Shown: positions 1 to 7,894, numbered from the stretch's first letter. The stretch is DNA of 27,321 nt from Candidatus Zixiibacteriota bacterium (GCA_023132995.1 JAGLXI010000120.1:1-27321); one strand, 5' to 3'. Notes: generated by a model from the letters alone, not told the origin. Numbers and translations are program-made.

Positions 1-369
1 GACAACGTGGGTTTGCTTCTTCGCGGAGTTGACAAGGACGCGCTTGAGCGTGGCATGGTTCTGGCGGCGCCTGGTTCGGTGTTGCCTCACACGAAGTTTT
101 TGGCTGAGGTCTACATATTGACGAAGGAGGAGGGCGGTCGTCACACGCCTTTTTTCACGGGTTATCGGCCGCAGTTTTATTTTCGGACGACGGACGTGAC
201 GGGGATAGCGCATTTGCCTGAGGGTATCGAGATGGTGATGCCGGGCGACAACGTGACGATGGACATAGAGTTGATAACTCCGATAGCGATGGAGAAGGAG
301 CTTCGCTTTGCAATTCGCGAGGGCGGTCGCACAGTCGGAGCCGGTGTCATCGCCGAGATCAAGGAATAG
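1..369 (+). CDS. tuf: Elongation factor Tu, C-terminal part (5' end outside window)
   Basis: This is the last 122 residues of EF-Tu, the GTPase that delivers aminoacyl-tRNA to the ribosome. The reading frame is open from base 1, so the gene begins upstream of the window. The segment covers domains 2-3. It shows the family hallmarks GRHTPFF, RPQFYFRTTDVTG, MVMPGDNV and the near-terminal RFAIREGGRTVGAGV. The G domain is not in view. It ends in TAG 18 bases before rpsJ, the common tuf-rpsJ arrangement in which EF-Tu is co-transcribed with the S10 cluster. A start codon inside the window would be wrong, because conserved residues precede the first in-frame GTG at position 7. Confidence 0.98.
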   Translation, partial: DNVGLLLRGVDKDALERGMVLAAPGSVLPHTKFLAEVYILTKEEGGRHTPFFTGYRPQFYFRTTDVTGIAHLPEGIEMVMPGDNVTMDIELITPIAMEKELRFAIREGGRTVGAGVIAEIKE

Positions 370-387
370 CGAAAGCAAAGGTTTACG

Positions 388-696
388 ATGGACGTGCAGA
401 AAATCAGGATTCGTCTCAAGGCCTACGACCATTATGCGCTTGACAGATCCACCAAGGAGATCGCTCGTACTGTTCTGCGCACCGGGGCCAGGATTGTCGG
501 CCCGGTACCGCTGCCGACCAAGCGAACAGTGTACACGGTGCTGCGCTCGCCGCACGTGGATAAAAAGTCGCGGGAGCAGTTTGAGACACGGATACACAAA
601 CGACTGATGGACATCTACGACACGACGCCGCAGACGGTCGACGCCCTGATGAAACTTGATCTGCCCGCCGGTGTTGACGTGGAGATAAAGACCTGA
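388..696 (+). CDS. rpsJ: 30S ribosomal protein S10 (NusE)
   Basis: This 102-residue protein has the normal S10 length. It carries the conserved KIRIRLKAYDH start, the VGPVPLPT loop and the SPHVDKKSREQFE segment. S10 sits in the head of the small subunit. As NusE it also binds NusB and NusG in antitermination and transcription-translation coupling. The ATG lies 18 bases after tuf. The stop overlaps the rplC start by one base (TGATG), so translation of the two genes is probably coupled. First gene of the S10 cluster proper. Confidence 0.98.
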   Translation: MDVQKIRIRLKAYDHYALDRSTKEIARTVLRTGARIVGPVPLPTKRTVYTVLRSPHVDKKSREQFETRIHKRLMDIYDTTPQTVDALMKLDLPAGVDVEIKT

Positions 697-1337
697 TGGG
701 ACAGACTACTGCAAAGGAGATCCTGGGCCAAAAGATCGGGATGTCCCGCGTCTTCACGGAAGCGGGAGAGGCCGTTCCCGTGACCGTGATCGAAGCCGGC
801 CCCTGTCCTGTGATCGCCGTCAAGACGATCGCCAGGCACGGCTACGACGGCTACCAGGTGGGTTTCGGGGTTCGCCACAAGAACCGTGTCACCAAGCCGC
901 TGGCCGGCCAGTTTGCAGGGGCCAAAGTGGAGCCGACACAGTACCTCCGGGAGATTCGCTGCGACATCGGAGAGTTGAAAATCGGCTCGGTTCTGAAGGT
1001 TGGCATGTTTAAGGTCGGCGAGCGTATCGATGTGACCGGCGTCTCAAGAGGTCTTGGTTTCGCCGGGAGTATGAAACGCCATCATTTCTCCGGCGGCCAG
1101 AAGACTCACGGTCAGTCGGATCGAATGCGTGCACCGGGGTCTATCGGTCAGTCATCATACCCGTCGCGTGTGTTCAAGGGTATGCGTATGGCGGGACGGA
1201 TGGGTAACCGGAAGGTTACGACGCTGAACCTGGAGATTGTCGACATTATTGAAAACGAAAACCTGATGCTGGTAAAGGGCGCTGTTCCGGGATTCCGGGG
1301 GAAACTCGTCAAGATACGCAGCACCAATCGCGGCTGA
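696..1337 (+). CDS. rplC: 50S ribosomal protein L3
   Basis: This 213-residue protein matches the L3 family, an early assembly protein whose long loop reaches the peptidyl-transferase centre. The start carries LGQKIGMSRVF. The central loop has GGQKTHGQSDRMRAPGSIGQ, including the glutamine in GSIGQ that is methylated by PrmB in E. coli. It is followed by FKGMRMAGRMG. The ATG overlaps the rpsJ stop by one base. The AAGGAG at 714-719 lies inside the gene and is not its ribosome-binding site, so initiation probably depends on coupling to rpsJ. Confidence 0.98.
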   Translation: MGQTTAKEILGQKIGMSRVFTEAGEAVPVTVIEAGPCPVIAVKTIARHGYDGYQVGFGVRHKNRVTKPLAGQFAGAKVEPTQYLREIRCDIGELKIGSVLKVGMFKVGERIDVTGVSRGLGFAGSMKRHHFSGGQKTHGQSDRMRAPGSIGQSSYPSRVFKGMRMAGRMGNRKVTTLNLEIVDIIENENLMLVKGAVPGFRGKLVKIRSTNRG

Positions 1338-1353
1338 CGGCGGATATAAGACG

Positions 1354-1977
1354 ATGAACGTGAAGCTTTACAATCAGAATGGTGAAGAGATCGGGACGGT
1401 CGAGTTGAAGCCGGAACTGTTCGAGGTCGAACCCAATGAGGCCCTGGTCCACCAGTATATCGTAAACTACCTGGCCCGGCAGCGGCAGGGCAATGCCAGC
1501 ACCAAAGGCCGCACCGACGTTAGGGGCGGCGGTCGCAAACCGTGGCGTCAGAAAGGCACCGGTCGAGCTCGGGCGGGTACTATTCGTTCACCCCTGTGGC
1601 GTGGCGGCGGTATTGTCTTTGGCCCGAAGCCGCGCAGCTACGGCAGCAACCTGCCGCGCAAGATGAAACGTTGCGCCATCCGGTCGGTCTTCTCGGACAA
1701 GGCCCGGAGTGAGCGAATCAAGGTTCTTGACCGCATCGAGCTGGAGGAAACGAAGACCAAAGCCTTTGTGAATATGATGACCAAGCTGGATATTGAGGGG
1801 AAGAAGTGCCTCGTGCTTGATGAGACACCCAATGAGAAGCTGGTCCTGTCCTGTCGCAACGTACCGCGGGTAAAATATTGCCGCGCCGCTCTTACCAACG
1901 GCTACGACGTCCTTAACGCCGATTACGTCGTGTGTACCAAGGCGGGGTTGGAGAAGCTGCAGGAGGTGTTCGGATGA
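1354..1977 (+). CDS. rplD: 50S ribosomal protein L4
   Basis: This 207-residue L4 has its extended tunnel-lining loop clearly visible at about residues 43-90: STKGRTDVRGGGRKPWRQKG, then GRARAGTIRSPLWRGGG and VFGPKPRSY. L4 lines the constriction of the peptide exit tunnel together with L22. In some proteobacteria it also represses its own operon. I see no leader evidence for that here, because the upstream S10 leader is outside the window. The last four bases (ATGA) are shared with the start of rplW. Confidence 0.97.
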   Translation: MNVKLYNQNGEEIGTVELKPELFEVEPNEALVHQYIVNYLARQRQGNASTKGRTDVRGGGRKPWRQKGTGRARAGTIRSPLWRGGGIVFGPKPRSYGSNLPRKMKRCAIRSVFSDKARSERIKVLDRIELEETKTKAFVNMMTKLDIEGKKCLVLDETPNEKLVLSCRNVPRVKYCRAALTNGYDVLNADYVVCTKAGLEKLQEVFG

Positions 1978-2267
1978 AATCTGATCTCCGCCACATAATC
2001 AGGAAGCACGTGGCCACCGAGCGCACCACCCGTTTGCGTGAGAAGAACAATGAGTACGTGTTTGAGGTGGACAAGAAGGCCAACAAGTTCCAAATCAAGG
2101 AGGCCGTGGAGGACGCTTTCAGAGTGAAAGTCGACTCCGTACGGACCATGATTGTCGCCGGTAAGGTGCGGCGTATGGGACGCAACGAAGGCAAGACGTC
2201 GACCTGTAAGAAAGCCGTTGTCCGGCTCAAGAGCGGCCAGGCCATATCGATTTTTGACAACATTTAG
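1974..2267 (+). CDS. rplW: 50S ribosomal protein L23
   Basis: The protein has 97 residues when started at the ATG at 1974. An in-frame codon further upstream (1932) would add 14 residues that do not resemble L23. The start at 1974 is preceded by the strong site AGGAGGTG (1961-1968), which lies within rplD, and it overlaps the rplD stop as ATGA. L23 sits at the tunnel exit and docks trigger factor, SRP and SecYEG. Conserved stretches are TERTTRLREKNNEYVFEVD, NKFQIKEAVE and VRRMGRNEGK. Confidence 0.96.
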   Translation: MKSDLRHIIRKHVATERTTRLREKNNEYVFEVDKKANKFQIKEAVEDAFRVKVDSVRTMIVAGKVRRMGRNEGKTSTCKKAVVRLKSGQAISIFDNI

Positions 2268-2288
2268 GATGGGAATTGGTGACCGACC

Positions 2289-3119
2289 ATGGCAATTAAG
2301 AAGTTTCGCCCGATAACACCGTCGCAGCGGTTTCGGACGGTCCCGGCCTTCGACGAGATTACCTCTTCGACTCCCGAAAAATCCCTCCTGCGGCCTCTGC
2401 GTAAGAGCGGCGGGCGCAACAACAAGGGTCGGGTAACGGCCTACTGCCGCGGTGGCGGTCACAAACGTCGCTATCGCATGATCGACTTCAGGCGCGACAA
2501 GCACAACATCCCGGCCCGCGTGGCCTCGATTGAGTACGACCCGAATCGCTCGTCTCGAATCGCTCTGCTTCACTATGTTGACGGCGAGAAGCGATATATC
2601 ATTGCCCCCAGCGACCTCAAGGTTGATGATACCGTGATTGCGGGGGAGAGTGTGGAAAACCGCCCCGGTAACGCCACTCCGCTAATGCAGATGATTCTCG
2701 GGACGCTGGTTCACAATATCGAGTTGCGTCCGGGCAAAGGCGGCCAGTTGTGTCGTTCAGCCGGTACTATGGCCCAACTCGTTGCCAAGGAAGGCAAGAC
2801 AGTGACCCTGAGGATGCCGTCCGGTGAGGTCAGGCTGGTGCCCGGTGTTTGCTATGCCACCATCGGTCAGGTCGGCAATATCGATCACAAGAACGTCACC
2901 TGGGGCAAGGCTGGAGCGTCACGGTGGCGCGGCTGGCGGCCGTCGGTGCGCGGCGTGGCCATGAACCCGGTCGACCATCCTATGGGTGGCGGCGAAGGAA
3001 GAAGCTCCGGCGGGCGACACCCCTGCACTCCATGGGGAAAACCCACCAAGGGGTACAAAACGAGAAGCAAGCGCAAGTCGAAAAAGCACATTATTGAGGA
3101 CCGACGCGCGAAGAAATGA
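2289..3119 (+). CDS. rplB: 50S ribosomal protein L2
   Basis: This 276-residue L2 is required for subunit association and peptidyl-transferase assembly. It shows the GGRNNKGRVT and GGGHKRRYRMIDF motifs, an SH3-like middle with IEYDPNRSSRIALLHYVDG, and the C-terminal loop MNPVDHPMGGGEG followed by TPWGKPTKGYKTR. The histidine in DHP (E. coli His229 in mature numbering) is kept. The second histidine of the E. coli DHPH motif is replaced by Met232. The ATG at 2289 follows a weak ribosome-binding site. The C-terminus is very basic, as expected. Confidence 0.98.
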   Translation: MAIKKFRPITPSQRFRTVPAFDEITSSTPEKSLLRPLRKSGGRNNKGRVTAYCRGGGHKRRYRMIDFRRDKHNIPARVASIEYDPNRSSRIALLHYVDGEKRYIIAPSDLKVDDTVIAGESVENRPGNATPLMQMILGTLVHNIELRPGKGGQLCRSAGTMAQLVAKEGKTVTLRMPSGEVRLVPGVCYATIGQVGNIDHKNVTWGKAGASRWRGWRPSVRGVAMNPVDHPMGGGEGRSSGGRHPCTPWGKPTKGYKTRSKRKSKKHIIEDRRAKK

Positions 3120-3135
3120 AATCGGAGATGAGTAG

Positions 3136-3426
3136 ATGCCTCGTTCGTTGAAAAAGGGACCTTTCCTTGATGCCAAGCTGAGAAAGAAGCTCGATGCTCT
3201 CAATGACAGCGGCGATAAGAAAGTCATCAAGACCTGGTCGCGCCGGTCGACTATCATCCCGGAATTCGTGGGGCATACTGTTGCCGTACATACCGGAAAC
3301 AAGTTTGTTCCCGTCTATATCACGGAGAACATGGTGGGCCACAAGTTCGGGGAGTTTGCTCCTACGCGGACGTATCGCGGTCACGGTGGGAAAATGGTTG
3401 AGCGCAGCAGTGCGGTGAAAGGGTAG
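3136..3426 (+). CDS. rpsS: 30S ribosomal protein S19
   Basis: This 96-residue S19 is a small-subunit head protein that pairs with S13 and contacts the A-site finger. It starts with the invariant MPRSLKKGPF. It also carries KVIKTWSRRSTIIPEFVGHT, the VYITENMVGHKFGEF segment and the terminal TRTYRGHG. It sits 16 bases after rplB and 9 bases before the annotated rplV start, with no regulatory element visible between them. Confidence 0.98.
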   Translation: MPRSLKKGPFLDAKLRKKLDALNDSGDKKVIKTWSRRSTIIPEFVGHTVAVHTGNKFVPVYITENMVGHKFGEFAPTRTYRGHGGKMVERSSAVKG

Positions 3427-3435
3427 GGTTGAGGT

Positions 3436-3975
3436 ATGTTGGTGTCGTCGAGCGCAAAACTACGGTTCGTAAGCATACCGCCGAGAAAGATGCGTCTGGT
3501 AGCTAATATGGTCAAGGGGATGCCGGTTCAGAAAGCGCTTGGGGTGTTGAATTTCTCGCCCCGGATCGCCGCTCAGCACATGGCCAAGACCGTCAAGTCG
3601 GCTGCCGCCAACGCCTTGTCCCGGGAAGGTACCGACAACCTGAGACCCGAGGACCTGATGATTAGGCAAATTACTGTGGACGCCGCCCCCACCGCCAAGC
3701 GCATTCGCTTTCAGTCGATGGGTCGCGTCTTCCGGTATCGGAAGCGTTTCTGCCATCTGACGGTTGAGATAGAAGGCCAGACGACGGAGACGCCCGAATC
3801 CACCGGTAAAAAGGCCGCCGTGCGATCGAAGAAAGCCTCACCCTCGAAAGGCGGACAGGCAAAGTCGAAAGAGAAGGCGACAGCGGAAACGAAAGAGAAG
3901 CCACCGGAGACTGCAACGGCCGGGACCGAGAAAGCCGTGAAGGTTGCAACAAAAGACGAGAATGAAGACGAATAA
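3436..3975 (+). CDS. rplV: 50S ribosomal protein L22 with a long charged C-terminal tail
   Basis: Residues 5-113 are a normal L22: SAKLRFVSIPPRKMRLVANM, the tunnel hairpin around PTAKRIRFQSMGRVFRYRKR, and LTVEIEG. L22 lines the exit tunnel with L4. Residues 115-179 form an extra low-complexity tail rich in Lys, Glu, Ala, Thr and Ser, ending in DENEDE. E. coli L22 is 110 residues, so this one is about 65 longer. The start could be the ATG at 3436 (AGGG seven bases upstream) or the GTG at 3442 (GAGG seven bases upstream). The difference is two residues. Confidence 0.96.
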   Translation: MLVSSSAKLRFVSIPPRKMRLVANMVKGMPVQKALGVLNFSPRIAAQHMAKTVKSAAANALSREGTDNLRPEDLMIRQITVDAAPTAKRIRFQSMGRVFRYRKRFCHLTVEIEGQTTETPESTGKKAAVRSKKASPSKGGQAKSKEKATAETKEKPPETATAGTEKAVKVATKDENEDE

Positions 3976-4013
3976 GCCCGCATTTATAAACTGTTGAGCT
4001 GGGAGAACCGAAT

Positions 4014-4946
4014 TTGGGACAGAAGACTCACCCCATCGGCCTGCGTTTAGGGATCATCAAGACTTGGAACAGTAGATGGTTCGCGTCAGACAAGAACTTT
4101 GCGGACCTGGTCTACGAAGACATGATGGTCAAACGATACATCAACCGGCGGCTTGACAATGCCGGCATCGCCAACGTCTGTATTTCCCGCGCGCCGAAGA
4201 GGGTCAGTGTCGACATCCATACGTCCCGTCCGGGCATAGTCATCGGCCGGAAGGGCGCCGAGGTGGACAAGCTGAGGGAAGAGCTGCAGCTTCTCACCAA
4301 GAAAGATATCATGCTCAACATCGTCGAGGTGCGCAAACCCGAACTCGACGCCAAGTTGGTGGCCGACACAATCGCCCGACAGTTGGAAGGCCGCATCGCA
4401 TTCCGTCGAGCCATGAAGAAGGCTCTCCAGGCGACTATGAAGATGGGGGCCGTTGGTATCAAGATACAGTGTTCCGGACGCTTGGGTGGGGCCGAGATCG
4501 CCCGCACCGAGAAATACCGTGACGGACGGGTGCCGCTGCATACTCTGCGCGCCGATATTGGCTATGCTCTATCGACGGCCAGGACTACCTACGGTAGCAT
4601 TGGAGTAAAAGTGTGGATATGCCTGGGTGAGATTCTGGACACAAACCAGTTCTACCGGGAAGCCGGAGCGGGCGAGGAGACTCAGGCACAGGAGGCTCCC
4701 AGCACCAGGCGTCGGCGTGGGGAACGCCCTCCGGAGACGGGTCGCCGTCGCCCTCGCGGCCGTGTCCGGCGACCGGGCACCGGTGGTGATGGTCGTCCGC
4801 CTCGAGGCCGTCGGCCTGAGATGCCTCAGGGGAGGCGCGAAGGTCAGGGCCCTGCGACGGGCGCGGGCAAGGCCGGGAACGGAACGGTCAAACCGAAGGG
4901 TACAACCAAGGCCCCTCCTGCGAACAAGCCAGGGGACACCAAATGA
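4014..4946 (+). CDS. rpsC: 30S ribosomal protein S3 with a long Arg/Gly/Pro-rich C-terminal tail
   Basis: Residues 1-216 are ordinary S3, a head protein at the mRNA entry site with helicase-related activity. It starts MGQKTHPIGLRLGI. A KH domain carries the VIGRKGAEV loop (about 77-85), and the S3 C-domain has CSGRLGGAEIAR and GRVPLHTLRADI. Residues 217-310 are an extra tail rich in Arg, Gly and Pro, then Thr, Lys and Ala. The start is a TTG. No in-frame ATG lies nearby, GGGAG is at 4001-4005, and the conserved MGQKTHP sits exactly there. E. coli S3 is about 233 residues, so the tail is unusually long. Confidence 0.97.
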   Translation: MGQKTHPIGLRLGIIKTWNSRWFASDKNFADLVYEDMMVKRYINRRLDNAGIANVCISRAPKRVSVDIHTSRPGIVIGRKGAEVDKLREELQLLTKKDIMLNIVEVRKPELDAKLVADTIARQLEGRIAFRRAMKKALQATMKMGAVGIKIQCSGRLGGAEIARTEKYRDGRVPLHTLRADIGYALSTARTTYGSIGVKVWICLGEILDTNQFYREAGAGEETQAQEAPSTRRRRGERPPETGRRRPRGRVRRPGTGGDGRPPRGRRPEMPQGRREGQGPATGAGKAGNGTVKPKGTTKAPPANKPGDTK

Positions 4947-4980
4947 CAACGCGCGATCACTTTTGTGGAGACAGTGACTC

Positions 4981-5403
4981 ATGTTGATGCCCAAGAAAAC
5001 GAAGTTCCGCAAACAGCAACGGGGACGGATGACCGGTAAAGCCAGAGGCGGTTGGGCCGTCAATTTCGGCGAGTATGCTCTCAAGGCCCTGGACCCGTGC
5101 TGGCTGACGAACCGGCAAATAGAAGCGGCTCGTATCGCCATGACGCGTTACATTAAACGCGGCGGAAAAATATGGATACGTGTTTTCCCGGACAAACCGG
5201 TGACCAAGAAGCCCGCCGAAACCCGTATGGGTAAAGGCAAGGGCGCTCCTGAATACTGGGTAGCGGTGGTTAAGCCCGGTCGCATTCTCTTTGAGATTGA
5301 GGGCGTAACCCCCCAGCAGGCGCGCGAGGCTATGAGGCTTGCCAGCAATAAGCTGCCTCTGAGAACCAGGTTTGTTACACGCGCTGACACGGAGGGAGTC
5401 TGA
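4981..5403 (+). CDS. rplP: 50S ribosomal protein L16
   Basis: This 140-residue L16 helps position A-site tRNA near the peptidyl-transferase centre. The start MLMPKKTKFRKQQRGRM is the classic N-terminus and supports the ATG at 4981, with GGAG at 4967-4970, over the second ATG at 4987. The RMGKGKG motif contains the arginine that is hydroxylated in E. coli. It is followed by PEYWVAVVKPGR. It lies 34 bases after rpsC and two bases before rpmC. Confidence 0.98.
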   Translation: MLMPKKTKFRKQQRGRMTGKARGGWAVNFGEYALKALDPCWLTNRQIEAARIAMTRYIKRGGKIWIRVFPDKPVTKKPAETRMGKGKGAPEYWVAVVKPGRILFEIEGVTPQQAREAMRLASNKLPLRTRFVTRADTEGV

Positions 5404-5405
5404 GG

Positions 5406-5672
5406 ATGGCGAAGATACAGACTTTGCGCGAGATGACCAGGGACGAGCTCCTGCAGAAGAAAGCAGACTTGGAGGATGAACTGTTCAATCTGCAAATGAG
5501 AAGATCCATCAAAACCCTGGACAACCCGCTTCGTCTGCGCACGATTGGCCGGGATATGGCCCGAATCCTTACGGTGCTAAGCGAAGATCAGAAGGGCATC
5601 AGGAAACTGGCAGAGAGCAGACAGTCTGTTCTGTCCCAATCCGACGCCCGGACGAAGGCGAAGGGTGACTAA
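5406..5672 (+). CDS. rpmC: 50S ribosomal protein L29
   Basis: The protein has 88 residues, somewhat longer than the usual 60-70. It consists of two helices typical of L29, which sits beside L23 at the tunnel exit. The family core is visible as LREMTRDELLQKKADLEDELFNL, here in two overlapping stretches, and then RLRTIGRDMARILTVL. The extra length is a polar C-terminal stretch after about residue 66. The start overlaps the end of rplP closely (two-base gap), with GGAGGGAG inside the end of rplP acting as the ribosome-binding site. Confidence 0.95.
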   Translation: MAKIQTLREMTRDELLQKKADLEDELFNLQMRRSIKTLDNPLRLRTIGRDMARILTVLSEDQKGIRKLAESRQSVLSQSDARTKAKGD

Positions 5673-5683
5673 AGGAATAACCA

Positions 5684-5959
5684 ATGGTTGAAACAGGTGA
5701 AGTGAAAAAACGAGGACGAAGAAAGTCGCGGGTCGGCATCGTCATGTCCAACAAGGCGGACAAGAGCATTGTCGTTCGCGTCGACCGTACTTACAGGCAC
5801 CCGCGCTATGAGAAGATATTTCGCAGTTTCTCCAAGCTGTACGCTCACGACGAGAAGAACGATGCCAAAGTGGGTGACAGGGTGCGTGTTTCGGAAACCA
5901 GACCGCTTTCAGCCAAGAAACGCTGGCGGTTGATGGAGGTAGTCGAGAGGGCCAAGTAA
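5684..5959 (+). CDS. rpsQ: 30S ribosomal protein S17
   Basis: This 91-residue S17 has an OB-fold and binds 16S rRNA early in small-subunit assembly. The diagnostic stretch is GIVMSNKADKSIVVRVDR, then YEKIFRSFSKLYAHDE, GDRVRVSETRPLSAKKRW and VVERAK. The first dozen residues are a short basic lead (VKKRGRRKSR). It closes the S10-type part of the cluster. The 46-base gap before rplN is larger than most here but shows no terminator. Confidence 0.97.
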   Translation: MVETGEVKKRGRRKSRVGIVMSNKADKSIVVRVDRTYRHPRYEKIFRSFSKLYAHDEKNDAKVGDRVRVSETRPLSAKKRWRLMEVVERAK

Positions 5960-6005
5960 TCACGGCCCGCTTCGCGTTTGACTGGTGAGCAGAGGTGGTT
6001 GACAA

Positions 6006-6371
6006 ATGATTCAGGAATACACTGTGTTGACGGTAGCCGATAATTCTGGAGCCAAACGGGCTATGTGCTTCCGCATTCTTGGCGGGCGCCGAAGGTACGC
6101 GCGTGTCGGGGATATTATTGTGGTTACGATCAAGGAAGCGATTCCGGGAGGGACGGTGAAGAAATCCGAGGTTCGCAAGGCGGTTGTTGTCCGTACCAAG
6201 GCCACGCTGCGGCGAAAGGACGGTTCCCTGATTCGGTTCTCGGATAACGCCGCGGTCATCCTCAACGAGCAGATGGAGCCGCAGGGCACACGCATTTTCG
6301 GCCCGGTAGCCCGCGAGTTACGGCAAAAGCAGTTCATGAAGATTATTTCCTTAGCGCCGGAGGTGCTCTAA
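6006..6371 (+). CDS. rplN: 50S ribosomal protein L14
   Basis: This 121-residue L14 lies at the subunit interface, forms bridge B8 and is a target of the silencing factor RsfS. Conserved motifs are MIQEYTVLTVADNSGAKRAM, the ARVGDIIVVTIKEAIPG segment, VRTKATLRRKDGS and RIFGPVARELR. This is the first gene of the spc-type part. GAGGTGG upstream of the ATG, with about eight bases of spacing, serves as the ribosome-binding site. Confidence 0.98.
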   Translation: MIQEYTVLTVADNSGAKRAMCFRILGGRRRYARVGDIIVVTIKEAIPGGTVKKSEVRKAVVVRTKATLRRKDGSLIRFSDNAAVILNEQMEPQGTRIFGPVARELRQKQFMKIISLAPEVL

Positions 6372-6387
6372 ACAGGAGCAGTAGATC

Positions 6388-6705
6388 ATGCGGATCAAGA
6401 AAGGTGATACGGTATACGTGTTGAGCGGCGCCAATCGGGGCAAGACCGGCCGGGTTCTTAATGTCAATCACGAGAAGCAGAAGGTCCTGGTTGAAGGCGT
6501 AAACATGAGAAAGAAACACCAGCGCCCGACCCAGAAGAATCCCAAGGGCGGAATCATAACGATTGAAGCCCCCGTGCACGCCAGCAATCTGGCTCTCTAC
6601 AGCTCGTCACTGGGCGGTCCCACCCGGGTATCGATGCGAGTCATTGAGGAGGGCGGTAAGAAACGTAAAGTGCGGATTTGCCGCAAGACCGGGGAGCAGG
6701 TCTGA
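6388..6705 (+). CDS. rplX: 50S ribosomal protein L24
   Basis: This 105-residue L24 is an assembly initiator of the large subunit near the tunnel exit. The N-terminal KOW motif is plain: MRIKKGDTVYVLSGANRGKT followed by GRVLNV. Then come EGVNMRKKHQRPTQKNPKGG and the APVHASNLAL segment. The C-terminal stretch RKVRICRKTGE is also typical. It lies between rplN (16-base gap) and rplE (12-base gap). Confidence 0.97.
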   Translation: MRIKKGDTVYVLSGANRGKTGRVLNVNHEKQKVLVEGVNMRKKHQRPTQKNPKGGIITIEAPVHASNLALYSSSLGGPTRVSMRVIEEGGKKRKVRICRKTGEQV

Positions 6706-6717
6706 GGAAGCAGTACT

Positions 6718-7257
6718 ATGGCTAGGCTTAAGGATAAGTATACCAACGAAATCGTGCCCAAGCTTATGAAAGAGAACAAGTACACCTCCATTATGGAGGT
6801 CCCGCAGATGAGTAAGATCACGATCAACATCGGCGTGGGCGAGGCGACCGAGAACGCCAAGGCACTGGAGGCGGCTATTGATGACCTGACCAAGATAACC
6901 GGCCGCAAGCCACACGTTACCAAGGCCAGGAAGAGCATCTCGAACTTCAAGCTGCGCCAGGGAATGGCCATAGGCTGTGCCGTCACGCTGCGGCGCGAGG
7001 CGATGTACGAGTTTTTTGACCGACTGGTCAGTGTTGCCATGCCACGTATTCGGGACTTCCGAGGAATCAACCCTAAGTCGTTTGACGGCCGGGGCAATTT
7101 CAACTTAGGTGTGCATGAGCAACTCATTTTTCCCGAAATCGATTATGACAAGATTGATAAAGTGCGTGGGATGAGTATCTCTGTTACGACGACGGCCGGA
7201 AGCGACGAGGAGGCTCGCCGGCTGTTGACTGAACTGGGGATGCCGTTCCGCAAGTAG
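6718..7257 (+). CDS. rplE: 50S ribosomal protein L5
   Basis: This 179-residue L5 binds 5S rRNA in the central protuberance and contacts P-site tRNA. It shows the family segments MEVPQMSKITINIGVGEA, TGRKPHVTKARKSISNFKLR, the GCAVTLR strand, MPRIRDFRGINPKSFDGRGN and the FPEIDYDKID segment, ending GMPFRK. The length is normal. The stop is TAG, and the bases after it (AGGAG, 7256-7260) form the rpsN ribosome-binding site. Confidence 0.98.
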   Translation: MARLKDKYTNEIVPKLMKENKYTSIMEVPQMSKITINIGVGEATENAKALEAAIDDLTKITGRKPHVTKARKSISNFKLRQGMAIGCAVTLRREAMYEFFDRLVSVAMPRIRDFRGINPKSFDGRGNFNLGVHEQLIFPEIDYDKIDKVRGMSISVTTTAGSDEEARRLLTELGMPFRK

Positions 7258-7264
7258 GAGACCG

Positions 7265-7450
7265 ATGGCTAAGAAGTGTCTCATTGAGAAACAACAACGG
7301 AAACCGAAATTCAAGGTCCGTGCTTACAGCCGCTGCCGCCGTTGCGGACGGCCGCGGGCCTACCTGCGTCGATTCGGCCTCTGCCGTATCTGCTTCAGGG
7401 AAATGGCCCTGGCGGGCGAGCTGCCGGGCGTTGTCAAGGCCAGTTGGTAG
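7265..7450 (+). CDS. rpsN: 30S ribosomal protein S14, zinc-binding (type Z)
   Basis: This 61-residue S14 is of the short zinc-binding type. It has a C-X2-C pair in CRRCGRPRAY and a second pair in CRICFRE, flanking RRFGL. It ends in GVVKASW, the standard C-terminus. The longer zinc-free S14 has lost these cysteines. S14 completes the small-subunit head near S3 and S10. The start has MAKKCLIEKQQR, and the ribosome-binding site AGGAG overlaps the rplE stop. Confidence 0.98.
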   Translation: MAKKCLIEKQQRKPKFKVRAYSRCRRCGRPRAYLRRFGLCRICFREMALAGELPGVVKASW

Positions 7451-7477
7451 CTGCATGGTTAATGGGAGTTACGCCAA

Positions 7478-7879
7478 ATGAGTATGACCGACCCGATCGC
7501 CGATCTGCTGACCAGGATCAGAAATGCCTACAAGGCTCATAAGAACGCCGTCGACATTCCCGCCTCCAATATCAAGCGGGAGGTCGTGCGTATCCTCCAG
7601 GAGAAGAAGTACCTTCGCGACATGGTGGAGTTGCCTGATAACAAGCAGGGGATCCTGCGTGTTTACCTCTCCTACAGCGCCGGTGACGAACCGGTGATGA
7701 AAGGTATCAACAGGGTCTCCCGGCCCGGCCTGCGGAAGTACTTCGACGCCGAGCAGACACGGCAGTCAACATTCAACCAGCGCGGGATGATGATTGTCTC
7801 CACCTCCAGCGGTGTCATGACCAACTTCGATGCCGCCGTGAAGGGTATCGGCGGCGAAGTGCTGCTGAGGTGCTGGTAG
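7478..7879 (+). CDS. rpsH: 30S ribosomal protein S8
   Basis: This 133-residue S8 is a primary 16S rRNA binder that in E. coli represses the spc operon by binding a 16S-like hairpin near the L5 gene. The start MSMTDPIADLLTRIRNAYKA, the GINRVSRPGLRKY loop and the C-terminus STSSGVMTNFDAA then GIGGEVLLRCW are diagnostic. GGGAG at 7464-7468 precedes the ATG. I did not find an obvious S8-binding mimic by eye, so regulation by S8 is unproven here. Confidence 0.98.
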   Translation: MSMTDPIADLLTRIRNAYKAHKNAVDIPASNIKREVVRILQEKKYLRDMVELPDNKQGILRVYLSYSAGDEPVMKGINRVSRPGLRKYFDAEQTRQSTFNQRGMMIVSTSSGVMTNFDAAVKGIGGEVLLRCW

Positions 7880-7894
7880 GGAAAGGATGCAAGA

